The translations under genes were made by a program, and so were the position numbers. The notes beneath the pieces are model-generated. The model saw only the letters and a program-made list of their open reading frames with translations, searched no databases and was not told the origin of the DNA. 64,000 nt of DNA from Rhizobium laguerreae (GTDB lineage: Bacteria > Pseudomonadota > Alphaproteobacteria > Rhizobiales > Rhizobiaceae). Shown piece by piece: positions 43,080-53,174 of this stretch (positions are counted from its first letter, which is position 1; every line of letters starts with the position of its first letter). Where the stretch lies: the NCBI RefSeq assembly GCF_002008165.1, contig NZ_MRDM01000031.1, positions 186,001 through 250,000 on the forward strand, given 5' to 3'.

Positions 43080-45023
43080 ATGACCAGCTCACCTCGCTTT
43101 CAACCGGCACGCGCTGCGGGACGGCAGCGATACAGGCCTGCCGACCATTCCGGTGTCGTATTCGATGGCGGTTTCTGGCAGAGCTGGACGGAGACGGTCC
43201 GCAACGTCACCATCCCGACGCAGCACAAGCGGCTGGAAGAGGAGGGCTTCCTCGATGTGCTCGATTTTGACAAGCCGGCCGGGCCGCTGGTGCGCCCGAT
43301 CCAGCCGAGCGGACTGTCGATGCAGCATTTCTTCGATTCCGATTTCGGCAAATGGATCGAGGCCGCAAGTTACACGCTGAAGGCTCACCCGAATGCTGCG
43401 CTCGAAACGAAGATCGACACCATCGTCGAAAAGCTCGAAAAAGGGCAGATGGCGGATGGCTATCTCAACAGCTGGTTCATTCGCCGCGAGCCGGACAGGC
43501 GCTGGACCAATCTGCGCGACCTGCACGAGATGTATTCGATGGGCCACTTGCTGGAAGGGGCCGTCGCCTACTACGAGGCGACGGGAAAGCGACGTTTCCT
43601 CGATGTGATGATCCGCGCCGTCGACCATATCATTGCCACCTTCGGTGCGGAGCCCGGAAAACTCAGAGGCTACGATGCCCATGAGGAAATCGAGCTGGCG
43701 CTGGTGAAGCTCTACCGCGTGACGCGCGATCCGCGGCATCTGAAGCTTGCGACCTATTTCGTCGACGAACGTGGCCGGATGCCCTCATATTACGATGAGG
43801 AGGCTCGCAAGCGCGGCGAGAGCCCTGATGATTACGTCTACAAGACATATGCCTATAGCCAGGCCCATATGTCGGTGCGCGACCAGTACCAGGTCGTCGG
43901 CCACGCGGTTCGCGCCATGTATCTGTTTTCTGCGATGGCGGATCTCTCCCATGAAAACGACGATCCGACATTGAAGGAGGCCTGCGACCGGCTTTTCGAC
44001 AATCTGGTCAGCCGCCAGCTCTACGTGACCGGCGGCCTTGGCCCATCCGCATCCAATGAAGGGTTCACCCAGGAATTCGACCTGCCGAACGAGACGGCCT
44101 ATGCCGAGACATGCGCAGCCGTCGCACTCGGCTTCTGGAGCCATCGCATGGCGCAGGTCGATCTCGATAGCAAGTTCACCGACAGACTGGAAACGGTGCT
44201 CTACAACGGCGCGCTTTCCGGCATCTCGCGCGACGGCGAACATTATTTCTATGAGAACGTCCTTGAAAGCCACGGGCAGCACCGCCGGTGGAAATGGCAT
44301 TACTGCCCCTGCTGCCCGACCAACATTGCCCGTTTCATCACGTCGCTCGGCCAATATTTCTATTCGACTGATGATCATGAGCTCGCCGTCCATCTCTACG
44401 GCACCAATTCCGCCGAGCTGACAGTCGGCGACAGCTTCGTGCGCCTGGTACAGGAGACGCAATATCCCTGGGATGGCGACATCAGCCTGCGGTTCGCAGT
44501 CGAGCGGCCAAGCCGGTTTCAGCTTCGTCTTCGCATCCCCGGATGGTGCAGGCAGGCGCAGATTTCGGTCAACGGCGTTGCCGTCGATCTCGATCAATGC
44601 GTGACGAAGGGTTATGCCGCAATATCAAGGGAATGGTGCAATGGTGACGAGGTCCGCATCGGCTTCTCGATGCCGGTCGAGCGCATCTACGCACATCCTG
44701 CCGTCTCCGAAGACGGCGGACGCGTCGCGCTGCGGCGCGGGCCTGTCGTCTATTGCATCGAGGAGACGGACCTCGGCGGCGAGCCGCAGCGGCTCCGCCT
44801 GCCGGCATCTGAGGAAATTTCTGCCCGTTACGATGCCGCGCTTCTCGGCGGAGCGACCGTCCTCGAAGGCAACGCGCTCGAAGCCGATATAGCCGATTGG
44901 CAGAATGCACTCTATCGCACCGCGCCTCCCTCGCTGAAGGAGCGGCCCTTCACGGCGATCCCCTATCACCTCTGGGCCAATCGCGAGCCCGGAGCGATGG
45001 CGATCTGGCTGCAGGAGGTCTAG
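43080..45023 (+). CDS. beta-L-arabinofuranosidase (GH127)
   Basis: 647 residues. GH127 enzymes remove beta-L-arabinofuranose, classically from the hydroxyproline-linked arabinosides of plant extensins. The zinc/catalytic set is present: Glu327 (SASNEGF), the nucleophile Cys345 (YAETCAAV), and Cys409, Cys411 and Cys412 (HYCPCCPTN). The Glu-Cys spacing of 18 matches characterised HypBA1 (E322, C340). There is no signal peptide, so it is cytoplasmic and acts on imported oligosaccharides. It sits between the permeases and the ATPase of one operon. Confidence 0.93.
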   Translation: MTSSPRFQPARAAGRQRYRPADHSGVVFDGGFWQSWTETVRNVTIPTQHKRLEEEGFLDVLDFDKPAGPLVRPIQPSGLSMQHFFDSDFGKWIEAASYTLKAHPNAALETKIDTIVEKLEKGQMADGYLNSWFIRREPDRRWTNLRDLHEMYSMGHLLEGAVAYYEATGKRRFLDVMIRAVDHIIATFGAEPGKLRGYDAHEEIELALVKLYRVTRDPRHLKLATYFVDERGRMPSYYDEEARKRGESPDDYVYKTYAYSQAHMSVRDQYQVVGHAVRAMYLFSAMADLSHENDDPTLKEACDRLFDNLVSRQLYVTGGLGPSASNEGFTQEFDLPNETAYAETCAAVALGFWSHRMAQVDLDSKFTDRLETVLYNGALSGISRDGEHYFYENVLESHGQHRRWKWHYCPCCPTNIARFITSLGQYFYSTDDHELAVHLYGTNSAELTVGDSFVRLVQETQYPWDGDISLRFAVERPSRFQLRLRIPGWCRQAQISVNGVAVDLDQCVTKGYAAISREWCNGDEVRIGFSMPVERIYAHPAVSEDGGRVALRRGPVVYCIEETDLGGEPQRLRLPASEEISARYDAALLGGATVLEGNALEADIADWQNALYRTAPPSLKERPFTAIPYHLWANREPGAMAIWLQEV

Positions 45024-45032
45024 GAGAAAACC

Positions 45033-46133
<1,101 letters not shown>

Positions 46134-46148
46134 ACCGCAAACACGGAA

Positions 46149-46176
46149 AGGCCGGCAACCGCGGGGTCGCCGGCCT
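46149..46176. terminator. bidirectional stem-loop between convergent genes
   Basis: AGGCCGGC (46149-46156) and GCCGGCCT (46169-46176) with a 12-base loop, lying in the 50-bp gap between the ATPase and the DapA-family gene, which converge here. T runs are weak on both sides. Confidence 0.55.
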
Positions 46177-46183
46177 CGTTGTA

Positions 46184-47095
46184 TCAGGCGGCCTGGCGGA
46201 TCTTCGAGGGACGCGTGGCGGCGGCCTTCTCGACCATGGCGGTGACTTCAGCGCGGCGGGCGCCCGAAAGCGGCAGGCGCGGCATGCGAACGCGCTCGGA
46301 GCCGCGGCCCATGATCTGCTCGGCAAGCTTGATCGACTGCACGAGGTCGTGTTCGGCATCGAGGTGCAGAAGCGGCATGAACCAGCGATAGATCTTGCGG
46401 GCCTCTTCCCAGTCGCCTCGTTCGGCGGCGGCAACGAGCTGCACGGATTCCTCCGGGAAGGCGCTGGTCAAGCCCGAGACCCAGCCCTTGGCACCGAGCA
46501 GCAGGCCCTCAAGCGCGACGTCGTCGAGACCTGCGAAGATATCGAAACGATCGCCGAATTCATTGATGAGATCGGTGAAGCGGCGCGGATCCGGCGCACT
46601 TTCCTTGACCGCCTTGATGTTCGGCACGTCGGCAAGCACCTTCAGCACATCGGCGCCGATATTGACGCGGTACGCCGGCGGGTTGTTGTATAGCATGATC
46701 GGCAGCGAGGTCGCTTCGGCGACGGTGCGGAAATGCGCGATCAGCTCTTCGGGTTTCGGCACATAAACCATGGCCGGCAGCAGCATCAGGCCGTCAGCGC
46801 CGAGCTTTTCGGCGTCACGAGCATAGGCGACGGCACGGCGCGTGTCGAATTCGGACACGCCGGTGACCACGGGAACGCGGCCGTTGACGACTTCGACGGC
46901 AGCTTTCAAGATCGTGCGCTTCTCCTCGGGGTCCAGCGAATTGTTCTCGCCACATGTGCCCATGACGATTAGTCCGTTGACGCCATCGTTTACAAGCGCG
47001 TCCTGGACGCGCTGGGTCGAGGGCAAATCAACGGAAAGATCATCGTTGAACTGTGTCGTTACGGCGGGAAATACGCCCTTCCATCCTGTGGTCAT
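46184..47095 (-). CDS. DapA-family (dihydrodipicolinate synthase-like) lyase/deaminase
   Basis: 303 residues, class I aldolase barrel. The substrate loop is VMGTCGENNSL (45-54), Tyr136 in LYNNPPAYRV is the proton relay, and Lys164 in IKAVKESAPD forms the Schiff base. The Arg that binds the second carboxylate in true DapA is missing, so lysine synthesis is unlikely. Known alternatives are 2-keto-3-deoxy sugar-acid dehydratases/aldolases (for example L-arabinonate route) and pyrroline-4-hydroxy-2-carboxylate deaminase of hydroxyproline breakdown. It is divergent from a GntR gene. Confidence 0.85.
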   Translation of the reverse strand: MTTGWKGVFPAVTTQFNDDLSVDLPSTQRVQDALVNDGVNGLIVMGTCGENNSLDPEEKRTILKAAVEVVNGRVPVVTGVSEFDTRRAVAYARDAEKLGADGLMLLPAMVYVPKPEELIAHFRTVAEATSLPIMLYNNPPAYRVNIGADVLKVLADVPNIKAVKESAPDPRRFTDLINEFGDRFDIFAGLDDVALEGLLLGAKGWVSGLTSAFPEESVQLVAAAERGDWEEARKIYRWFMPLLHLDAEHDLVQSIKLAEQIMGRGSERVRMPRLPLSGARRAEVTAMVEKAAATRPSKIRQAA

Positions 47096-47122
47096 TGATC
47101 GAGCCTCGTTGAAACTGGTTGC

Positions 47123-47151
47123 CTTATATACAAACTGTCGACAAGATTCAA
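47123..47151 (-). promoter_or_regulatory. promoter of the DapA-family gene with a TGTCGACA operator in the spacer
   Basis: Minus strand TTGAAT (47151-47146), 17-bp spacer, TATAAG (47128-47123). An 8-bp dyad TGTCGACA (47136-47143) lies inside the spacer, where the divergent GntR protein could block RNA polymerase. Confidence 0.6.
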
Positions 47152-47245
47152 TGATGTGAGCTTACAAATTTGAGGCCCCCGAAGACCGACATTGCGAGAA
47201 TCGGCCGAAACGAAATACAAGGCTCTAACGAAAGAGGGCAGACGG

Positions 47246-47950
47246 ATGCGGAACGACGCGGAAAATGTGCGGGTGCGCGGCTCTGGCACGCAGAGCGTCT
47301 ATGTGACGCTCCGCCGGGAAATCCTGTCGATGGCGCTGGAGCCTGGCAGTCCGCTCGACGAGGTGCGGCTGTCGGAGCGTTTCAGGATGTCGCGGACTCC
47401 CATTCGCGAGGCGCTGTTGCGGCTCGCCGCCGACGGGCTCGTCACGACGCTGCCGAACAGGAACACGATCGTTGCGACGATCGATTTCGCAAGCCTGCCC
47501 ACCTATTTCGAAGCGCTGACGCTGATGTACCGGGTGACGACCCGCGGCGCCGCACAACGGCGAAACGCTGAGATCATGAAGACCGTCCGCCGGCATCAGA
47601 AGGACTTCGCCGACGCGGTAGCCGCGCACGACGCCTATGCGATGATCGAAGCAAACCGCGAATTTCATGTTTCGATCGCCGAACTTGCCGGCAATCCCTA
47701 TTACACGGCCTTCTTCGCCAGGCTGCTCGACGAGGGCCGCCGCATCCTGCGCCTTTACTACTCGACATTCGACGACCGCCTGCCGCGCCAGTATGTCGAT
47801 GAACACGAGGAAATGATCGCCGCGATCGAGGCCGGCGACGTCGAGCGGGCCGACCAACTGGCGATCGCCCATGCCGCCCAGATCGTCCGCCAGATCCAGG
47901 AATATATCGCCCGCGACCTCGACCGGCCGGTGGCGATCAGCATGTCCTGA
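47246..47950 (+). CDS. GntR-family regulator, FCD subfamily
   Basis: 234 residues. The winged helix-turn-helix is SVYVTLRREILSMALEPGS, then DEVRLSERFRMSRTPIREAL; the FCD domain includes EANREFHVSIAELAGN and IEAGDVERADQLAIAHA. I start at ATG 47246, after AGAGGGCAGACGG; the frame is open to 47192. It is divergent from the DapA-family gene and likely represses it through the TGTCGACA site. A decayed copy of its last 32 codons lies 1.6 kb downstream (49493-49588). Confidence 0.9.
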   Translation: MRNDAENVRVRGSGTQSVYVTLRREILSMALEPGSPLDEVRLSERFRMSRTPIREALLRLAADGLVTTLPNRNTIVATIDFASLPTYFEALTLMYRVTTRGAAQRRNAEIMKTVRRHQKDFADAVAAHDAYAMIEANREFHVSIAELAGNPYYTAFFARLLDEGRRILRLYYSTFDDRLPRQYVDEHEEMIAAIEAGDVERADQLAIAHAAQIVRQIQEYIARDLDRPVAISMS

Positions 47951-48294
47951 CGCGACGAGAGTAATGGAACCGTTGGAGCCTCAGGAGGCGAGGGGGCCGC
48001 CCTGCTCCCTGACCAAGGTTATCAGCCTGCGCAGGACAGCCGCCGACTGGCGAACGCCGTCATGTTCGAATTCGTTGGTCACCCATGCCTGCACATTGGC
48101 TACGTGGTGCGCCGTTTCGAGCGAAAACCCGGCAGCGGTGCGTCTTCAAGCTTCAGCAAGCCATGGCGGCCATCGCTCTCCTCATTTTCATGTCGACATA
48201 TTGCCTACAGCGGCATTAGTGTCGGTTCACAAGATCCTGGCTGCAAGGCGAGGGCTTCATCGATCTGGAAGCGCAGGAAAAGCAGGAAAACAAC
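47951..48294 (-). other. gap with a possible decayed gene end on the minus strand
   Basis: On the minus strand, 48145-47981 reads as an open 54-codon segment (including TAAGFSLETAHHVANVQ and SAAVLRRLITLVREQGGPLAS) ending in TGA, with stops upstream and no start codon. Upstream, another frame (RHGLLKLEDAPLPGF) looks as if it could join through a frameshift. It may be the tail of a broken gene of unknown family. Nothing else is evident before the M24 peptidase. Confidence 0.25.
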
Positions 48295-49437
48295 ATGTCG
48301 TGGCAGCATACGGTACCCCGCATAACTGAGGATGAACGGCAGAACCGCCTCGCCAGGCTTCGCAAAATGATCGAAGCCGAAGGGTTGGCTGCCGTGCTTC
48401 TTGGGCCGACCGAATGCCTGCATTACTTCACGGGGTTGGTCTGGCATCCGACCGAGAGGTTCCTCGGCGCGCTCGTCACGTCCGCGACCATTTCCTACAT
48501 CGTTCCGGGGTTCGAGCGCAGCCGTGTCGAAACGCTGCCGCATCTGCCGGGGGAAATCCTGGTCTGGGAAGAGGAGGAGAGCAGTGCCGCTCTCATCGCC
48601 CGTCTTGTTGCCCAGGGCGGCAGACTTGCCCTCGACGATGGTTTGCCGCTTTTCTTCTATCATGCATTGGCAGCGGAGATGGGCGCGGTGAGGCTTGCCG
48701 ATGGCGGGCGGCTGATCCGCGACCTGCGTTGCATCAAATCGGCCGCGGAGATTGCCCTCATTCAGTATGCGATGGACCTGACGCTTGACGTCCACAGGCA
48801 AGTGCATGGGCTTTTGAAGCCGGGCATCAAATCATCCGAGGTGGTCGATTTCATCGACCGGCAGCATCGCCAGGCCGGCGCCGATGCCGGCTCGACATTC
48901 TGCATCGTCTCCTTCGGCGCGGCGACCTCGCTTCCGCATGGCGCCGACGGCGATCAGGTCCTTGGTCGCGATGACGTCATTCTCATCGATACAGGATGCC
49001 GAATCGACGGTTATCATTCCGATATCACCAGGACCTATATGCTGGAGGGCGGCGAAAGCGCATTCGAACGGGCCTGGTGGATCGAGCGCGAGGCGCAACA
49101 GGCCGTCTTCGACGCAGCCCGGATCGGCGCCGCCTGCTCGAGCCTCGACGATGCGGCCCGCAAGGTGCTTGCCAAACACTCCCTCGGCCCCAAATATCGC
49201 CTGCCAGGTTTGCCGCATCGCACCGGTCATGGCCTCGGGCTCGAGATCCACGAGGAACCCTACATCGTTCGCGGAAACGACGCGCCGCTTGCCGCCGGCA
49301 TGTGTTTTTCCAACGAACCGATGATCGTCTTCCCCGGGAAATTCGGGATCCGGCTGGAAGACCATTTGTACATGACCACCGAGGGACCATGCTGGCTGAC
49401 CAATCCGGCGGCGGGACCGACCGAGCCATTCTCCTGA
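48295..49437 (+). CDS. M24-family metallopeptidase (Xaa-Pro dipeptidase-like)
   Basis: 380 residues. The N-terminal creatinase-like domain covers about 1-145; the pita-bread domain follows with all five metal ligands: Asp232 (LIDTG), Asp243 (HSDITRT), His312 (RTGHGLG), Glu341 (SNEP) and Glu355 (RLEDH). The family cuts X-Pro peptides or related amides (creatine, ectoine derivatives). There is no signal peptide. AGGAAAAC precedes the ATG. It lies between the GntR gene and a decayed copy of its 3' end, which hints that it was captured by a duplication. Confidence 0.92.
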   Translation: MSWQHTVPRITEDERQNRLARLRKMIEAEGLAAVLLGPTECLHYFTGLVWHPTERFLGALVTSATISYIVPGFERSRVETLPHLPGEILVWEEEESSAALIARLVAQGGRLALDDGLPLFFYHALAAEMGAVRLADGGRLIRDLRCIKSAAEIALIQYAMDLTLDVHRQVHGLLKPGIKSSEVVDFIDRQHRQAGADAGSTFCIVSFGAATSLPHGADGDQVLGRDDVILIDTGCRIDGYHSDITRTYMLEGGESAFERAWWIEREAQQAVFDAARIGAACSSLDDAARKVLAKHSLGPKYRLPGLPHRTGHGLGLEIHEEPYIVRGNDAPLAAGMCFSNEPMIVFPGKFGIRLEDHLYMTTEGPCWLTNPAAGPTEPFS

Positions 49438-49492
49438 GCAGGCCCCATCTCCTGCCCGCTCAGGCAGCGCCGGTTTTCAAGTGGCTGTCAGG

Positions 49493-49588
49493 CGGCTGAC
49501 GATCGCTCACGCCGCGCAGATCGTCCGACAGAACCAGGAATATATTGCCCGCGATCTCGGCCGGCAGCCGGCGATCAGCGTAGCCTGA
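49493..49588 (+). pseudogene. decayed 3' end of a GntR gene paralogous to 47246-47950
   Basis: 32 codons reading RLTIAHAAQIVRQNQEYIAR and on to a TGA, against QLAIAHAAQIVRQIQEYIAR at the end of the intact GntR gene. By hand count about 78 of 96 bases match. There is no start codon or upstream helix-turn-helix part. It is the leftover of an old duplication or of a lost neighbour operon. Confidence 0.8.
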
Positions 49589-49742
49589 AGCGACCGGATT
49601 GATGACGCGGAGGCAGCCCCGGCCCGCACATTAGCGAGGGTAGCCGGAAATTCGATCCGTAAAGTATTACTTCACAAACGTTACTTGCTTTCTGGCGTGG
49701 TAAAAGGTTGACTATGGTTAACCCTATAGTCTCGAGGATAGG

Positions 49743-50486
49743 ATGATGGATTTGTTCAGAAGGGAGGGGGATGACCACGCTCAACTGAAGAAAATGACAC
49801 TGACTGGCAGATATAGAAATATAGCAGCGATGCTTTCGATAGCCGTGGTTGCCCTGTCTATATTCTTGATATCGTTTGGTGCTTTAATTGAATTTTTTCA
49901 ACCTTCGTTTTTGTCAAACGTCATTCTCGACGACGTCCCCTTGCACTACATCGCCTGGTTCATGATTACCTTCGGGATCACTATCGCCGTCATCAACGTG
50001 ATTTTGGCAGCAAGACGGGAGATCGAGCAAGAAACGGCCGAAAGCATGCTTCCATCGGACGCAGCCGAGATCAAAAGGCAGGCTTTGCGTGACCTTCGAA
50101 CACATCGAAACGGCTATGCGCGCTCCTCCAAGCTCAATCAATATCTCTGGAATTTTCTCACATTGGGGATCATCGTTTTGAGCGGTCTCTCATCGTTGTT
50201 TTCCGCCTACGGCCCGGTTGTCCCCAATTGGCTGCCAATGACCGCTTCCGCGCTCGTGGCACTTTTCGGCGTTATAATGGTTCAATTTCGCGTCAGGGAT
50301 GTCTGGCAATTGCGAGAGCAGGGAAGGATTGAGGCGGAGGTGCTCGTCGCCGATGCCCACCTCATCGAGACAACTGACAATCTTGCAACGCTCAAACAGG
50401 CTGCCGCCCTCAGAAGGCGCGCCCATGCGCTCGAGATGAAACAACTCAACCAGCTCTTCGTGGAAACCACCGAAGCCAATCCGTAA
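49743..50486 (+). CDS. four-helix membrane protein with a DUF4231/SLATT-like half
   Basis: 247 residues. Two pairs of membrane helices are seen: 28-53 (IAAMLSIAVVALSIFLISFG) and 68-90 (YIAWFMITFGITIAVINVIL), then 132-155 (YLWNFLTLGIIVLSGLSSLF) and 163-183 (WLPMTASALVALFGVIMVQF). A long amphipathic helix ends the protein (VWQLREQGRIEAEVLVADAH). The C-terminal half resembles DUF4231-type proteins of unknown function; SLATT-like proteins have been proposed as pore-forming effectors. The DNA is clearly AT-richer than its neighbours, which suggests recent transfer. It is a single gene without partner here. Confidence 0.6.
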   Translation: MMDLFRREGDDHAQLKKMTLTGRYRNIAAMLSIAVVALSIFLISFGALIEFFQPSFLSNVILDDVPLHYIAWFMITFGITIAVINVILAARREIEQETAESMLPSDAAEIKRQALRDLRTHRNGYARSSKLNQYLWNFLTLGIIVLSGLSSLFSAYGPVVPNWLPMTASALVALFGVIMVQFRVRDVWQLREQGRIEAEVLVADAHLIETTDNLATLKQAAALRRRAHALEMKQLNQLFVETTEANP

Positions 50487-50584
50487 GCCACTGTCGGCTT
50501 ATGGCGGGGCGGAGCCGTTCTGAGCCGGCATATGCCCCGCCCGCTCGGGCAATCTATCTCAGCTGCGCGATCGTCCGCCGCCCT

Positions 50585-51922
50585 TTAATCCTGAATGCCG
50601 GAGGAGCTCCCCGCCTTGAGCTTAACTTCGATGACCGGGACCACGATCTGAGGTCGACGCACCGGCAGGACGAATGTCATTTGATCATCACCGACGGGGA
50701 ACTGGGTGTTTGCCCACAAGGTATTGGCGGACGGGCGCAGCCAGGTGACCTCGCTGCCATCATGCAGGAATTGCGCATATTCGACTTTCCCCGCCAGCGC
50801 ATCGAAATGCAGATGGCGATAGGGCCAGTTGAAGAGGTGGATATAGAGACGATCGCCATTCTGGGTCAGGCGGCAGTCGGCCGGCGCGGTGAAGTCGGAC
50901 TGGGTGCAGCCGACGATGCTGCGCTCGTGCAGCGCCATCCACTCCTCATAAGCGGCAAGGGCCGCAATCGCTCGGTGGTCGAGCGTGCCGCGCGCCGTCG
51001 GGCCGACATTCATCAGCAGATTGCCGCCCATGGCAACGGTACCTACCAGCATCTGCACCAGTTGTTCCGTGCTTTTCCACGTATCTTCGTCTCGGTGATA
51101 GCCCCAGGAACCGCTGAGCGTGTGGCACGCTTCCCAGACGACGCGTCTGCCATCGCGGAGCGGCCGGGCGCGCGGCATATATTGCTCCGGCGTGACGATG
51201 TCGGGCTGCAGGCCGGCGAGATCGAGCCGGTTGTTGATGATGATATCGGGGGCGAGTTCGCGCACCAGGCGCACGAGTTTCTCGCTTTCCCAATCCTGAT
51301 GACCCTTTCCGACCAATTCTCCGAGCTTCCATTGCGGATAGCTGAAATCGAACCACATGATGTCGATCTGCCCGAACTCGGTCAGCAACTCGCGGACCTG
51401 TTCGCGCATGAAGGCGGCATAGCGGTGCATATCCCGGCCTTCGTTGATTTTCAGCGCATCTGGATGATTGCGCTGCGGGTGGCGCGGATCGACCGTGAAG
51501 TCGGGATGATGCCAGTCGATCAGCGAATAGTAGAACCCGATCCTCAGGCCCTCTGCGCGGAAAGCGTCGACGAATGGACCCAGCAGATCCCGCCCATAAG
51601 GCGTGTTGGTCACCTTGAAGTCGGTCGCCTTGGTATCCCAGAGGCAGAAGCCTTCGTGGTGCTTGGTTGTCAGCACGACATATTTCATGCCGGCCGCCTT
51701 TGCGCGTCTGGCCCATTCTCTGGGGTCGTAGAGATCGGGATCGAAATGATCGAAATATTTCTGGTAGTCGGCATCATCAAGTTCTTCGCGGCTCTTGACC
51801 CATTCATGGCGTGCCGGCAGGGCGTAAAGCCCCCAATGCACGAACATGCCGAACCGGTCGTGGACGAACCAGGCCTTCTTCTCCTCGGGCAGGGCCAGTG
51901 ACTGCAGATTGCTGATATCCAT
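50585..51922 (-). CDS. alpha-L-fucosidase (GH29)
   Basis: 445 residues. It removes alpha-L-fucose from oligosaccharides. FGMFVHWGLYALPARHEW is near 24-42, VVLTTKHHEGFCLWD near 82-96, and the nucleophile Asp192 in DIMWFDFSYPQ. The acid/base is not conserved in sequence and cannot be named. There is no signal peptide, so it acts on imported sugars. ATG 51922 follows AGGAGG; a TTG at 51943 is in frame. It is followed upstream by the LacI gene on the same strand, 90 bp away. Confidence 0.93.
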   Translation of the reverse strand: MDISNLQSLALPEEKKAWFVHDRFGMFVHWGLYALPARHEWVKSREELDDADYQKYFDHFDPDLYDPREWARRAKAAGMKYVVLTTKHHEGFCLWDTKATDFKVTNTPYGRDLLGPFVDAFRAEGLRIGFYYSLIDWHHPDFTVDPRHPQRNHPDALKINEGRDMHRYAAFMREQVRELLTEFGQIDIMWFDFSYPQWKLGELVGKGHQDWESEKLVRLVRELAPDIIINNRLDLAGLQPDIVTPEQYMPRARPLRDGRRVVWEACHTLSGSWGYHRDEDTWKSTEQLVQMLVGTVAMGGNLLMNVGPTARGTLDHRAIAALAAYEEWMALHERSIVGCTQSDFTAPADCRLTQNGDRLYIHLFNWPYRHLHFDALAGKVEYAQFLHDGSEVTWLRPSANTLWANTQFPVGDDQMTFVLPVRRPQIVVPVIEVKLKAGSSSGIQD

Positions 51923-52011
51923 CGGATACTCCTCCTGTTCCAAGCTTTAAGAGTTGGAGCATGATGTCGTCCGAAAACCGCTCACACTTTTCGGCATCAT
52001 GCTCCGGGCGT

Positions 52012-53019
52012 TCAGGTTGTTTCGCGGATGATGAGCTCGGGCACGATGACGATGCCGTGCTGGCGATTTCTGGTGGCGATGCGGCTGAGCAGCAGACGCA
52101 CGGCTTCCTCTCCCATTTCGCGTTTTTGCACCCGCAAGGTGGTGAGCGCCGGGGACAGCAGTTCGGCAGTCGGAATATCGTCGAAACCGATCAGGGCGAT
52201 TTGCCCGGGGATCGAAATACCGGCGGCCCGGCAGACCTTCATGGCGCCAATTGCGTTAAGGTCGTTGTAGCAGACGAGAGCATCGATGCCGGGCGCCTCC
52301 GCCAGCAATTGCGCGGCCGCCGTTTGGCCGCCTGCCGCGGTGGGATCGCAATAAACGATGCCTTGCGCCTTGAGCCCGTGGGCTGCCAGCGTCTTGCGAA
52401 AGCCGACAAGACGGCTCTTGCCGCCAAACGAACTGCGCGGCCCGGCGATGATCGCGATCCTGCGGCGCCCGCGCTCGACGAGATGGTCGATGGCACGCGA
52501 AGCTCCCGTCTCGTAGTCGGTGACGATCGTCCCGGCGACCTCGTTGGGCGCCTCGCGGTTGATGAGCACCACGGCGCGGTGGGGCGCAAGCGCCTTGTGC
52601 AGCGCGGCATCGGGCAGCCGCGGGCTGCAGACGATGATCCCGTCGACCCGGTGCCGCAGCAGCGTTTCGATGAGCTCTTCCTCCCGCTTGCTGTTTTCGA
52701 CGACATTGGACAGAAGCAGATTGTAGCCGGCGGCGCTCGCGGCATCCTCGGCTCCCCTGATGACTTCGGGAAAGAACGGATTGGTGATGTCGGGAACGAG
52801 AAGGCCGATGGCCTTCGATCGATCGGACCGCAACCCGCGCGCAAAGGGATTGGGCCGGTAATTGAGTTCGCTCGCCGCTAAAATAATGCGCTGACTGGTC
52901 TCCGCGCTGGCTCCGCCCCGATCATTGAGCACGCGCGATACCGTCATCGGCGATACCCCTGCGGCGCGAGCGACATCGGCAATGGTTATTTTGGATTCTG
53001 GCTCTTTAGGGCGGCTCAA
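52012..53019 (-). CDS. LacI-family regulator of the fucosidase/iduronidase-like region
   Basis: 335 residues from a TTG at 53019. The helix-turn-helix is ITIADVARAAGVSPMTVSRVLND, the hinge YRPNPFARGLRSDRS, and the ligand core AIGLLVPDITNPFFPEVIRG and IALIGFDDIPTAELLSPALTT. It is divergent from the importer operon at 53213, with three repeats of TAACGATAAC in the gap, which are probable operators. It probably controls the importer operon and perhaps itself with the fucosidase. Confidence 0.92.
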   Translation of the reverse strand: MSRPKEPESKITIADVARAAGVSPMTVSRVLNDRGGASAETSQRIILAASELNYRPNPFARGLRSDRSKAIGLLVPDITNPFFPEVIRGAEDAASAAGYNLLLSNVVENSKREEELIETLLRHRVDGIIVCSPRLPDAALHKALAPHRAVVLINREAPNEVAGTIVTDYETGASRAIDHLVERGRRRIAIIAGPRSSFGGKSRLVGFRKTLAAHGLKAQGIVYCDPTAAGGQTAAAQLLAEAPGIDALVCYNDLNAIGAMKVCRAAGISIPGQIALIGFDDIPTAELLSPALTTLRVQKREMGEEAVRLLLSRIATRNRQHGIVIVPELIIRETT

Positions 53020-53053
53020 CTGGATAGTCTCATCAAAATCGGCGGGAATCTAC

Positions 53054-53065
53054 GATAACGATAAC
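53054..53065. promoter_or_regulatory. LacI-type operator copy A
   Basis: GATAACGATAAC, containing the shared 10-mer TAACGATAAC (53056-53065), 35 bp upstream of the LacI gene start. Confidence 0.6.
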
Positions 53066-53126
53066 TAGCATAATTTCGGGGAAAGCCAAGGCTGATACGG
53101 GCATGGATGGGGCTCCGAGAATCTCT

Positions 53127-53159
53127 TTGACAAGATTTGACGGTAACGATAACGTTAAA
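53127..53159 (+). promoter_or_regulatory. importer promoter with operator copy B
   Basis: TTGACA (53127-53132) with TAACGT 17 bp on (53150-53155). Operator copy B, GGTAACGATAAC (53142-53153), overlaps a further half match GATAACGTTAAA (53148-53159), so a repressor would cover the -10. Confidence 0.55.
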
Positions 53160-53174
53160 GAAAGAGGAGAATAC

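Noticed and set aside
47192..47245. Longer N-terminus for the GntR protein at 47246
   Set aside because: The extra residues precede the usual GntR start, and the ribosome site is placed for the ATG at 47246.
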